From CBIFVZ01 sp966185765 (GTDB taxonomy: Bacteria > Pseudomonadota > Gammaproteobacteria > Enterobacterales > Enterobacteriaceae): DNA of 37,329 bases. Made by a program: the position numbers and the translations under genes. The notes beneath the pieces were generated by a model that was given only the letters and a program-made list of their open reading frames with translations, was not told the origin of the DNA and did no database searches. Of this stretch, positions 29,808 through 37,329 are shown in pieces (the first letter of the stretch is position 1; the number at the start of each line of letters is the position of its first letter). The stretch is taken from contig CBIFVZ010000033.1 in NCBI GenBank assembly GCA_966185765.1, positions 1 to 37,329 on the forward strand, in the 5' to 3' direction.

Positions 29808-32351
29808 ATGAGCAAAGTCAGACTTGCAGTTATCGGAAACGGTATGGTCGGACACCGCTTTATCGAAGATCTGCTTGATAAAGCCGAACCAGGACAGTTC
29901 GAGATTACCGTCTTCTGTGAAGAGCCACGCATCGCCTACGACCGTGTTCACCTGTCATCTTATTTCTCCCATCACACTGCCGAAGAACTCACGTTAGTGC
30001 GCGAAGGGTTTTATGAGAAACACGGCGTACAGGTACTGGTGGGCGAGCGCGCCATCACCATTAACCGCCAGGAGAAGGTGATTCACTCCAGCGCCGGGCG
30101 CACCGTCTTTTACGACAAGCTGGTTATGGCAACTGGCTCCTATCCGTGGATCCCACCCATTAACGGCGCGGACACCCAGGATTGCTTCGTTTACCGCACC
30201 ATTGAAGACCTCAATGCCATTGAAGCCTGCGCGCGTCGCAGCAAGCGTGGCGCAGTCGTTGGTGGTGGTCTGTTAGGGCTTGAAGCCGCAGGCGCCCTGA
30301 AAAACCTCGGCGTAGAAACCCACGTCGTGGAGTTCGCCCCAATGCTGATGGCCGAGCAACTCGACAGCATGGGCGGTGAACAGCTGTGTAAAAAAATTGA
30401 GCGCATGGGTGTGAAGGTGCATACCAGCAAAAATACCCGGCAAATCGTGCAGGAAGGGGAACAAGCCCGTAAAACCATGCACTTTGCCGACGGTAGCAAG
30501 CTGGAAGTTGACTTCATTGTGTTTTCAACCGGCATCCGCCCACGCGATAAGCTTGCAACCCAGTGCGGTCTCGCCACCGCGCAGCGCGGCGGTATCGTGA
30601 TTAACGATAACTGCCAGACCTCTGATCCTGATATCTACGCCATCGGCGAATGTGCAAGCTGGCAAAACCGCATGTTTGGCCTGGTGGCACCGGGCTACAA
30701 AATGGCGCAGGTCACGGTCGATCATCTGCTTGGCAACAGCAATACGTTTGAAGGCGCGGATATGAGCGCCAAGCTCAAACTGCTGGGCGTGGATGTCGGC
30801 GGTATTGGTGACGCTCATGGCCGTACGCCGGGCTGTCGCAGCTACGTCTACCTTGATGAAAACAAAGAAGTCTACAAGCGTCTTATCGTCAGCGAAGACA
30901 ATAAAACGCTGCTTGGTGCGGTACTGGTGGGCGACACCAGCGACTACGGCAACCTGCTGCAGCTGATGCTTAACGCCATTGAGCTACCGGAAAACCCTGA
31001 CTCGTTGATTCTGCCGTCCCACGCGGGCAGCGGCAAACCCGCCATTGGCGTGGACAAACTGCCGGATAGCGCGCAGATTTGTTCCTGCTTTGATGTCACC
31101 AAAGGTGATCTGGTGGCCGCTATCAACAAAGGCTGCCACACCGTAGCGGCCCTTAAAGCCGAAACCAAAGCCGGTACCGGCTGTGGTGGGTGTATTCCGC
31201 TGGTCACCCAGGTGCTTAACGCCGAGCTGGCGAAACAGGGCATTGAAGTCAATAACCACCTGTGTGAGCACTTCGCGTTTTCGCGCCAGGAGCTGTATCA
31301 CCTCATTCGCGTTGAAGGCATCAAGTCATTTGACGAGCTGCTCAGCAAATACGGCACCGGCTACGGCTGTGAAGTGTGTAAACCGACTGTTGGCTCGCTG
31401 CTGGCGTCCTGCTGGAACGAGTACGTGCTTAAGCCAGAAAACACGCCGTTGCAGGACACCAACGATAACTTCCTCGCGAACATCCAGAAAGACGGTACCT
31501 ACTCGGTGATCCCGCGCTCTGCCGGTGGCGAAATCACGCCTGAAGGGCTGATGGAAGTTGGCCGCATTGCCCGCGAATTTAACCTCTATACCAAAATTAC
31601 CGGCTCGCAGCGCATCGGTCTGTTTGGTGCGCAAAAAGATGACCTGCCGGAAATCTGGCGTCAGCTGATTGACGCAGGCTTTGAAACCGGCCACGCCTAC
31701 GCTAAAGCACTGCGCATGGCGAAAACTTGCGTAGGAAGCACCTGGTGCCGTTACGGTGTGGGCGACAGCGTAGGGTTCGGTGTAGAGCTGGAAAACCGTT
31801 ACAAGGGCATCCGCACGCCGCACAAGATGAAGTTTGGCGTCTCGGGCTGTACCCGCGAATGCGCAGAAGCGCAGGGCAAAGATGTCGGCGTTATCGCCAC
31901 CGAGAAAGGCTGGAACCTGTACGTTTGCGGCAATGGCGGTATGAAACCGCGCCACGCAGACCTGCTGGCTGCCGACCTCGACCACGACACCCTGGTGCGC
32001 TACCTCGACCGCTTCATGATGTTCTACATCCGTACCGCCGATAAACTGCAGCGTACCTCGGTGTGGCTGGAGAACCTCGAGGGCGGTATTGAATACCTCA
32101 AAAGCGTCATTATCGACGACAAGCTCAACCTCAATGAGCACATGGAAGCGGAAATGGCGCGTCTGCGCGAGGCCGTTATCTGCGAATGGCAGGAAACCGT
32201 CAACACCCCGCAGGCACAGGTCCGCTTTAAGCATTTCATCAACAGCACCCAGCGCGATCCGAACGTCCAGGTCGTGGCAGAGCGCCAGCAGCATCGTCCG
32301 GCCACGCCATATGAGCGTATCCCGGTCACTCTTGTGGAGGAAAATGTATGA
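29808..32351 (+). CDS. nirB: NADH-dependent nitrite reductase large subunit NirB
   Basis: NirB, with NirD, reduces nitrite to ammonium in the cytoplasm with NADH. The 847 residues equal E. coli. Order of domains: FAD/NAD-binding oxidoreductase (1-~400, NADH motif GGGLLGLEAAGAL near 150), BFD-like [2Fe-2S] ligand region (CSCFDVTK near 425 and CGGCIP near 462), ferredoxin-like half-domain, then sirohaem/[4Fe-4S] domain with CVGSTWCRYG near 643 and GCTRECAEA near 681. The transcript is driven by an FNR- and NarL-controlled promoter. It overlaps nirD by four bases. Confidence 0.98.
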   Translation: MSKVRLAVIGNGMVGHRFIEDLLDKAEPGQFEITVFCEEPRIAYDRVHLSSYFSHHTAEELTLVREGFYEKHGVQVLVGERAITINRQEKVIHSSAGRTVFYDKLVMATGSYPWIPPINGADTQDCFVYRTIEDLNAIEACARRSKRGAVVGGGLLGLEAAGALKNLGVETHVVEFAPMLMAEQLDSMGGEQLCKKIERMGVKVHTSKNTRQIVQEGEQARKTMHFADGSKLEVDFIVFSTGIRPRDKLATQCGLATAQRGGIVINDNCQTSDPDIYAIGECASWQNRMFGLVAPGYKMAQVTVDHLLGNSNTFEGADMSAKLKLLGVDVGGIGDAHGRTPGCRSYVYLDENKEVYKRLIVSEDNKTLLGAVLVGDTSDYGNLLQLMLNAIELPENPDSLILPSHAGSGKPAIGVDKLPDSAQICSCFDVTKGDLVAAINKGCHTVAALKAETKAGTGCGGCIPLVTQVLNAELAKQGIEVNNHLCEHFAFSRQELYHLIRVEGIKSFDELLSKYGTGYGCEVCKPTVGSLLASCWNEYVLKPENTPLQDTNDNFLANIQKDGTYSVIPRSAGGEITPEGLMEVGRIAREFNLYTKITGSQRIGLFGAQKDDLPEIWRQLIDAGFETGHAYAKALRMAKTCVGSTWCRYGVGDSVGFGVELENRYKGIRTPHKMKFGVSGCTRECAEAQGKDVGVIATEKGWNLYVCGNGGMKPRHADLLAADLDHDTLVRYLDRFMMFYIRTADKLQRTSVWLENLEGGIEYLKSVIIDDKLNLNEHMEAEMARLREAVICEWQETVNTPQAQVRFKHFINSTQRDPNVQVVAERQQHRPATPYERIPVTLVEENV

Positions 32352-32674
32352 GCCAGTGGACTACCGTTTGCCCGCTAAACGACATCCTGCCTGCCACCGG
32401 GGTTTGCGCCCTGGTCGGCCAGCAACAGGTAGCCATTTTCCGCCCGCGCGCCGATGAGCAGGTCTACGCCATCAGCAATATCGATCCGTTCTTTGAAGCA
32501 AGCGTGCTCTCACGCGGCCTGATTGCTGAGCACCAGGGCGAGCTGTGGGTCGCAAGCCCGCTTAAAAAACAGCGCTTTCGCCTGCGCGATGGCCTGTGCA
32601 TGGAAGATGAGACGCGCAGCGTGGCCCATTTTGAGGCCCGCGTGCAGGACGGACAGGTACAAATCAACGCCTGA
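32348..32674 (+). CDS. nirD: Nitrite reductase small subunit NirD
   Basis: A 108-residue Rieske-fold protein, the small subunit of NADH nitrite reductase. As in E. coli NirD it lacks the Cys-His pairs of true Rieske proteins, so no [2Fe-2S] cluster is expected. The ATG overlaps the nirB stop (ATGA) and GTGGAGG lies upstream, showing translational coupling and likely equal subunit supply. Confidence 0.96.
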   Translation: MSQWTTVCPLNDILPATGVCALVGQQQVAIFRPRADEQVYAISNIDPFFEASVLSRGLIAEHQGELWVASPLKKQRFRLRDGLCMEDETRSVAHFEARVQDGQVQINA

Positions 32675-32682
32675 TTGTCATA

Positions 32683-32744
32683 GCGCCGTTTGCCTGACGG
32701 GAACGGCGCAACATTTTCGGGAGAAGCCTGCCCATAAAGGCTCC
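32683..32744 (+). other. Two hairpins between nirD and nirC
   Basis: GCGCCGTT / AACGGCGC (32683-32709) forms an 8-bp stem. A second stem pairs GGGA...GCCT with AGGCTCCC (32719-32744, three-base bulge) and is followed by a T-rich stretch. The pair may attenuate transcription so that nirC and cysG are expressed below nirBD, or may stabilise the nirBD message. Confidence 0.5.
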
Positions 32745-32836
32745 CCCATTATTTTCTTTTTATTTTACGTTTATTAATCCCGACGGTTCGGTGCGCGTTA
32801 ACGCGCTGAACTCAGGGAGATTAAGGATAACCACAG

Positions 32837-33643
32837 ATGTTCACCGACACTATCAACAAGTGTGCGGCGAATGCCGCACGCATCGCTCGCCTTAACAAAA
32901 CCAATCCGTTCGCCTTCTGGCTTTCTTCTGCAATGGCAGGCGCCTACGTCGGGCTTGGCATTATTCTTATCTTCACCCTCGGCAACCTGCTCGACCCCTC
33001 GGTACGCCCGCTGGTGATGGGTGCCACTTTCGGCATCGCGCTCACCCTGGTCATTATCGCCGGCTCCGAGCTTTTTACCGGGCACACCATGTTCCTGACC
33101 TTCGGCATTAAAACCGGTGCGCTAACCCACGGCCAGATGTGGCGCATCCTGCCCCAGACCTGGCTTGGTAACCTGCTGGGTTCGGTCTTTGTCGCGCTGC
33201 TTTACTACTGGGGCGGCGGCAGTCTGCTGCCCGCTGACAACAGCCTGGTACACAGCGTCGCACTGGCAAAAACCACGCAGCCTGCAATGGTGCTGTTCTT
33301 TAAAGGCGTACTGTGCAACTGGCTGGTGTGCCTGGCTATCTGGATGGCAATCCGTAGCGAAGGTGCGGCGAAATTCATCGCTATCTGGTGGTGCCTGTTG
33401 GCCTTTATCGCCTCCGGTTATGAGCACTCTGTTGCCAACATGACGCTGTTTGCCCTGTCCTGGTTTGGTAACCATACAGAAGCCTACACGCTTGCCGGTA
33501 TCGGCCATAACCTGCTGTGGGTGACGCTTGGCAACACGCTCTCTGGCGCCGTATTCATGGGTCTGGGTTACTGGTATGCTACTCCACGCGCCGAGCGCCC
33601 CTGTGAGAAGAGTGCCGACGTATCTGAACGCATCGCAAATTAA
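32837..33643 (+). CDS. nirC: Nitrite channel NirC
   Basis: NirC is a pentameric inner-membrane channel of the formate-nitrite transporter family that moves nitrite. The 268 residues hold about six hydrophobic segments; the family stretches AGAYVGLGIILIF near residue 35, GSELFTGHTMF near 75 and GYEHSVANMTLF near 195 are seen. E. coli NirC has 268 residues. It is 162 bases downstream of nirD and 15 bases before cysG, part of the nir operon. Confidence 0.97.
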   Translation: MFTDTINKCAANAARIARLNKTNPFAFWLSSAMAGAYVGLGIILIFTLGNLLDPSVRPLVMGATFGIALTLVIIAGSELFTGHTMFLTFGIKTGALTHGQMWRILPQTWLGNLLGSVFVALLYYWGGGSLLPADNSLVHSVALAKTTQPAMVLFFKGVLCNWLVCLAIWMAIRSEGAAKFIAIWWCLLAFIASGYEHSVANMTLFALSWFGNHTEAYTLAGIGHNLLWVTLGNTLSGAVFMGLGYWYATPRAERPCEKSADVSERIAN

Positions 33644-33658
33644 TCGTGAGGAAATACC

Positions 33659-35032
33659 GTGGATCATCTGCCTATATTTTGCCAGTTACGTAACCGCACC
33701 TGCCTGCTGGTTGGCGGTGGCGATGTTGCGGAGCGCAAAGCGCGCCTTCTGCTGGAGGCAGGTGCACGGCTTATCGTTAATGCGCTCGACTTTTGCCCAC
33801 AATTTGATGCCTGGGCGCAGTCGGGCAAGTTAACCCTGGTCCCGGGGGCGTTCGACGACGCCCTGCTCAACGACTGCTGGCTGGTAATTGCCGCAACCGA
33901 TGACGATGCGGTTAACCAGCAGGTCAGCGACGCTGCCGAGGCGCGCCGTATTTTCTGTAACGTGGTGGATGCGCCAAAGCAGGCAAGTTTCATCATGCCC
34001 TCCATCATTGACCGTTCGCCGCTGATGGTGGCGATTTCTTCTGGCGGAACCTCACCGGTGCTCGCGCGCCTGCTGCGCGAAAAGCTGGAGTCCCTGTTGC
34101 CGTTACATCTCGGTCAGGTCGCGCATTACGCAGGGACATTGCGCCAGCGCGTAAAAAACACATTTGCGAGCATGGGCGAACGCCGCCGCTTCTGGGAAAA
34201 ATTCTTCGTCAACGACCGTCTCGCGCAGTCGCTGGCAAATCAGGACAGTCGCGCCGTGGCGCACACCACCGAGTCGCTATTTAGCGAGCCGCTGGATAGT
34301 CGCGGCGAAGTAGTGCTGGTGGGCGCAGGGCCGGGTGATGCGGGTCTGCTGACGTTAAAAGGCCTACAGCAAATTCAGCAAGCCGACATCGTCGTTTATG
34401 ACCGACTGGTGTCCGATGACATCATGAATCTGGTACGCCGCGATGCCGACCGCGTGTTTGTGGGTAAACGCGCGGGCTATCACTGCGTGCCGCAGGAAGA
34501 GATTAACCAAATTCTGCTGCGTGAAGCCCAGCGCGGTAAGCGCGTGGTACGCCTTAAAGGCGGCGACCCGTTTATCTTTGGGCGTGGCGGTGAAGAGCTG
34601 GAAGTTCTGTGCAATGCCGGTATCCCGTTCTCGGTGGTGCCCGGGATTACTGCCGCTTCTGGCTGCTCGGCTTATGCTGGTATCCCCCTTACCCATCGCG
34701 ATTACGCGCAGAGCGTGCGCCTGGTCACCGGCCACCTGAAAGCCGGTGGGGATCTGCAATGGCAAAACCTGGCAGCAGAAGACCAGACGCTGGTGTTTTA
34801 CATGGGACTCAATCAGGCCGACACTATTCAGCAAAACCTGATTGCGCACGGTATGTCGCCGGATATGCCGGTCGCCCTGGTGGAAAACGGCACCGCTATC
34901 AATCAGCGTGTTGTGGATGGCCCCCTCTCACAGTTGGGCGAACTGGCACACCAGGTGCAAAGTCCAGGCCTGATTATTGTGGGCCACGTTGTGGCGCTAC
35001 GCGAAAAGCTAAACTGGTTTTCCAACCACTAA
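33659..35032 (+). CDS. cysG: Sirohaem synthase CysG
   Basis: CysG turns uroporphyrinogen III into sirohaem, the cofactor of nitrite and sulfite reductases. The 457 residues and the GTG start (GAGGAAATACC before it) equal E. coli. The N-terminal half is the dehydrogenase/ferrochelatase with LLVGGGDVAERKARLLLEAG near residue 13 and the phosphorylated-serine region SSGGTSPVLARLLREKLE near 128. The C-terminal half is the SAM methyltransferase with VGAGPGDAGLLTLKGL near 218 and GGDPFIFGRGGEE near 300. It closes the nirBDC-cysG operon and supplies NirB with its cofactor. Confidence 0.98.
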   Translation: MDHLPIFCQLRNRTCLLVGGGDVAERKARLLLEAGARLIVNALDFCPQFDAWAQSGKLTLVPGAFDDALLNDCWLVIAATDDDAVNQQVSDAAEARRIFCNVVDAPKQASFIMPSIIDRSPLMVAISSGGTSPVLARLLREKLESLLPLHLGQVAHYAGTLRQRVKNTFASMGERRRFWEKFFVNDRLAQSLANQDSRAVAHTTESLFSEPLDSRGEVVLVGAGPGDAGLLTLKGLQQIQQADIVVYDRLVSDDIMNLVRRDADRVFVGKRAGYHCVPQEEINQILLREAQRGKRVVRLKGGDPFIFGRGGEELEVLCNAGIPFSVVPGITAASGCSAYAGIPLTHRDYAQSVRLVTGHLKAGGDLQWQNLAAEDQTLVFYMGLNQADTIQQNLIAHGMSPDMPVALVENGTAINQRVVDGPLSQLGELAHQVQSPGLIIVGHVVALREKLNWFSNH

Positions 35033-35076
35033 CTTTTTTCCTGTCTCCCCTCCTGCCCTCTGCTGATTCAGCCAAC

Positions 35077-35114
35077 AGGCACTTTCCGGAATCTAACGGA
35101 TAAGTGCCTTTATT
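35077..35114 (+). terminator. Terminator of the nir-cysG operon
   Basis: AGGCACTT (35077-35084) and AAGTGCCT (35102-35109) pair around an inner CCG/CGG stem, followed by TTTATTT, 45 bases past the cysG stop. Confidence 0.8.
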
Positions 35115-35242
35115 TGCTCTGCCTTAGTTTCTTTATTTTCCGCGCTCAGTTGACACAGACTCCCCCAACTAAGCACCGATAATTCCTGGATCAACACACC
35201 ATTCATTTATCATTTTTTTACTATTTAACTCATTAGCAACCC

Positions 35243-35270
35243 TTGACAAAAATCCGGGATCCCATAAACT
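35243..35270 (+). promoter_or_regulatory. Promoter of the FAD-linked oxidase gene
   Basis: TTGACA (35243-35248, perfect -35) and TAAACT (35265-35270) are 16 bases apart, in an AT-rich region about 54 bases before the ATG. The LexA box begins eight bases after the -10 and would cover the transcription start. Confidence 0.75.
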
Positions 35271-35277
35271 AAAACAA

Positions 35278-35293
35278 CTGTATATAAATACAG
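35278..35293. promoter_or_regulatory. LexA (SOS) box
   Basis: CTGTATATAAATACAG fits the LexA consensus CTG-N10-CAG with the preferred TATATA-type centre, and the dyad extends through flanking AA/TT. Its place at the transcription start is typical of tightly repressed SOS and colicin genes. Confidence 0.9.
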
Positions 35294-35323
35294 TTGTGTT
35301 GGGAAATTCAAAAAGGATTGTAT

Positions 35324-36922
35324 ATGGAAATCATTAAAAACAAACCCACGGGCAGCTATTACTCTGATTATGAAAACTGGTCAAAACAGATTAGCGGCAC
35401 GCACATTCAAACCTATTCACCAAAAACCGTAGCCGAGCTGCTTAATATCGTTAACTGGGCGTGGCAAAACAATTATCAGGTGCGCGTATCCGGCCAGCAA
35501 CATAACTGGTCGCCGCTGACTATTGCGAATGGAAACAATAATAGTCAGATTATTTTCATCGACATGTCGAAATATCTCAAAAATGTCACTATTACCAAAA
35601 CCGGTGACAGTGGCACATTCACTGCACAAACCGGCATATTAATGGAAGACTTATTTGCGGCACTGGAGAAAAAAACGCTCGGTTATTATGCCCACCCGGC
35701 ACCGGGTGATTTAACTCTCGGCGGTGTTCTGGCAATTAACGGTCACGGCACCTGTGTGCCGGCTAAAAATGAAAAACTCACTGAAAAAGGCACCTGGGGT
35801 ACCATCAGTAATAATATTATCTCGCTTAGCGCCATTGTCTGGGACAGTGCTGCAGAATGTTATACGACCAAAACCTTCCAGCGTAACGATCCTGAAATTG
35901 CGCCATTCCTCGCCTGCCTCGGGCGTACCATTATTTATGAAGTGACCATGCAGGTGCCCAGAAACAAACGTCTGCGTTGCCAGAGCTTTGTCGACATTCC
36001 GGCGAGCGAACTGTTTGCGCCAAAAGCACAAACCGGCCTGCGTACCTTCAGCCACTATCTTGATCAATGTGGTAAAGCTGAAGCTATCTGGTTTCCGTTT
36101 ACCGACAAACCGTGGATGAAAATCTGGACGGAAACGCCATCTTATCCCATCGTCTCAAAACCGGTGCATAGCCCATATAACTACCCGTTCTCTGACCGCG
36201 TACCGGTACAAATCTCCGATCTTATCAAGCTCATCAATAACGGTTACCCGGAAAAAACCCCGGCAATGGGCAGCCTGCAAATGAGTCTGGTTAAAACCGG
36301 TCTGGGCGCCACCATCTCAGGCGATCTGTGGGGCTGGAGTAAGGACGTGCTGCTGTACGTGAAGCCTGACACGCTGCGCGTGACGGCTAACGGTTACGCT
36401 ATCATCACCAAACGTGACAACATCCAGCCTGTGCTGCATGACTTTGTGACGAAATACGAGGAGATGGTCGAGAAATACCAGAAACTCAACTCATGGCCAA
36501 TGAATGGCCCCATTGAAGTGCGCGTAACAGGGCTGGATAAGCCTGAAGACTCCATCGTCAGCGGCGCGGTCGCCCCGGCGCTGTCTGCGGTACGTCCGGT
36601 TGACGAACACCCGGAATGGGATGTGGCAATCTGGCTGGATATCCTCTCAATGCCAGACACGCCCGATGCAAACAAGTTCTATAACGAAATGGAACAGTGG
36701 ATTTTCTCCCACTTTAGCGGTGACTACGCACTAACGCGCGTTGAGTGGAGCAAAGGTTGGGGTTATACCGACGATGCGGCATGGGAAAATAATGATGTAT
36801 TAACGAATATTGTCCCTGGCAGCTATAAAGACTGGAATACCTCTATGGCGATTTTAAATAAATACGATCCACACCAGGTATTTACTTCTCCCTTTATGAG
36901 AAAACTGCTCAAACAAAAATAA
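35324..36922 (+). CDS. SOS-controlled FAD-linked oxidase of the type II cholesterol oxidase / VAO family
   Basis: The 532 residues start at MEIIKNKPTG with AAGGA seven bases upstream. An N-terminal PCMH-type FAD-binding domain covers about residues 28-220: VSGQQHNWSPLT (His60 is a candidate for covalent FAD attachment) and GDLTLGGVLAINGHGTCVP (128-146). The remaining part resembles the substrate domain of bacterial type II cholesterol oxidases. No signal peptide or membrane segment is seen. The true substrate is unknown. The gene lies outside the conserved backbone, is AT-richer than its neighbours and has a LexA box at its promoter, which is unexpected for such an enzyme. It ends convergently to a microcin gene, with a palindromic terminator between. 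Confidence 0.82.
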   Translation: MEIIKNKPTGSYYSDYENWSKQISGTHIQTYSPKTVAELLNIVNWAWQNNYQVRVSGQQHNWSPLTIANGNNNSQIIFIDMSKYLKNVTITKTGDSGTFTAQTGILMEDLFAALEKKTLGYYAHPAPGDLTLGGVLAINGHGTCVPAKNEKLTEKGTWGTISNNIISLSAIVWDSAAECYTTKTFQRNDPEIAPFLACLGRTIIYEVTMQVPRNKRLRCQSFVDIPASELFAPKAQTGLRTFSHYLDQCGKAEAIWFPFTDKPWMKIWTETPSYPIVSKPVHSPYNYPFSDRVPVQISDLIKLINNGYPEKTPAMGSLQMSLVKTGLGATISGDLWGWSKDVLLYVKPDTLRVTANGYAIITKRDNIQPVLHDFVTKYEEMVEKYQKLNSWPMNGPIEVRVTGLDKPEDSIVSGAVAPALSAVRPVDEHPEWDVAIWLDILSMPDTPDANKFYNEMEQWIFSHFSGDYALTRVEWSKGWGYTDDAAWENNDVLTNIVPGSYKDWNTSMAILNKYDPHQVFTSPFMRKLLKQK

Positions 36923-36935
36923 ATAACAACAGAAA

Positions 36936-36959
36936 AACCACCCTGGTACCAGGGTGGTT
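36936..36959. terminator. Shared terminator between oxidase and microcin genes
   Basis: AACCACCCTGG-TA-CCAGGGTGGTT is a perfect 24-base palindrome 13 bases past the oxidase stop and 11 past the microcin stop. On the minus strand it is followed by TTTCT after further T's, so it fits best as the microcin terminator; in the plus direction the T-run is missing. Confidence 0.85.
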
Positions 36960-36970
36960 GCTTCGTGGAA

Positions 36971-37246
36971 TTAACCGCCCCACTCATGCTCAAAATGATA
37001 GGTAATATTACTCTGGTCGCCGCCAAGTAACGAGCCGATACCGCCGACTGTTTTAAATAAAGCATAACCCAGAGAATCTGCTGCATAATGAATACTGCCC
37101 AGACCAACAAAGTCAAAAGCCTTACCTACTGATGATACGGTCGAGGTATTCAAAAAGTCGTTTGCCAGTTTAACAACATCAATCACCACGGCGCCTAAAA
37201 TACCACCAGAAACCACTTCTACTTCATTTGACGTTAACTCTCTCAT
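36971..37246 (-). CDS. Class II microcin / bacteriocin precursor with double-glycine leader
   Basis: A 91-residue precursor started at the ATG with GGAG and a six-base gap; three other open ATGs upstream lack a proper site. The leader MRELTSNEVEVVSGG is closely like that of microcin V (MRTLTLNELDSVSGG as I recall), so cleavage after GG by a CvaB-type peptidase-ABC exporter is predicted. The 76-residue mature peptide begins ILGAVVIDVV, is rich in Gly, Ala, Val and Leu with a hydrophobic run LGYALFKTVGGIGSLLGG near its last third, has no cysteine, and ends in a charged tail DQSNITYHFEHEWGG. It lacks a serine-rich siderophore-attachment end. Immunity and export genes are not in the window and may lie beyond its right edge. 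Confidence 0.8.
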   Translation of the reverse strand: MRELTSNEVEVVSGGILGAVVIDVVKLANDFLNTSTVSSVGKAFDFVGLGSIHYAADSLGYALFKTVGGIGSLLGGDQSNITYHFEHEWGG

Positions 37247-37329
37247 TATCATCTCCATTTGATATAACGTGCATGGTAAGTCCAGATATGTCATTACAAG
37301 ACACACGTATATTTAATAAAATAAAACAA

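Noticed and set aside
31326..32294. 322-residue minus-strand frame inside nirB
   Set aside because: It is the complement of a GC-rich, strongly conserved gene with full NirB motifs; no independent support.
36823..37116. 97-residue minus-strand frame next to the microcin
   Set aside because: It overlaps both the oxidase 3' end and the microcin gene in a different frame and crosses the terminator palindrome.

Overview
The window is chromosomal DNA of a member of the Enterobacteriaceae. Its backbone follows the order I know from Escherichia coli: slyD-yheV-kefB-kefG / yheS ... yheT-yheU-prkB / yhfA / crp / yhfK / argD-pabA-fic-yhfG / ppiA / tsgA / nirBDC-cysG. Proteins are highly similar to E. 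coli products recalled from memory, and several match their exact lengths (KefB 601, ArgD 406, NirB 847, CysG 457, CRP 210). I cannot fix the genus from the sequence alone; a relative of Enterobacter, Cronobacter, Kosakonia or Cedecea would fit.

Layout. 1-2708 (minus): slyD start, yheV, kefB, kefG (potassium efflux). 2829-4748 (plus): yheS, a ribosome-associated ABC-F ATPase. About 4.75-18.5 kb: an accessory block inserted between yheS and yheT, which are adjacent in E. coli. It has three modules: (a) tauABCD on the minus strand for taurine use, with tauD cut short by an ERIC-like palindrome; (b) a PRPP synthase-like gene and nadV on the minus strand, divergent from an NrtR-type regulator, for nicotinamide salvage to NMN, with paired 13-bp operators between them; (c) a telA-family gene followed by five tandem paralogues with a membrane N-terminal half and an XpaC-like C-terminal half. 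18.6-35.0 kb: conserved backbone with recognisable control sites (crp terminator, paired ARG boxes at argD, FNR and NarL/NarP sites at nirB). 35.1-37.3 kb: a second variable region with a LexA-box-controlled FAD-linked oxidase of the cholesterol-oxidase type and, convergent to it, a class II microcin precursor with a double-glycine leader.

The most unusual system is module (c). The five tail domains are strongly conserved and all end in KTDGFL or a close match, while the linker between membrane part and tail differs completely from copy to copy: Lys/Arg-rich, His/Glu-rich, an extreme Cys/Asp/Glu repeat (32 Cys in 79 residues), Pro/His-rich, and Ala/Lys/Pro-rich. Copies two and three share 90 identical bases at their 3' ends, a sign of recent gene conversion. 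A third match to the NrtR-type operator lies in front of telA, which may tie this cluster to NAD control.

All comparisons with named proteins are from memory; no database search was run. No tRNA, rRNA, CRISPR array, transposase or integrase gene was seen.
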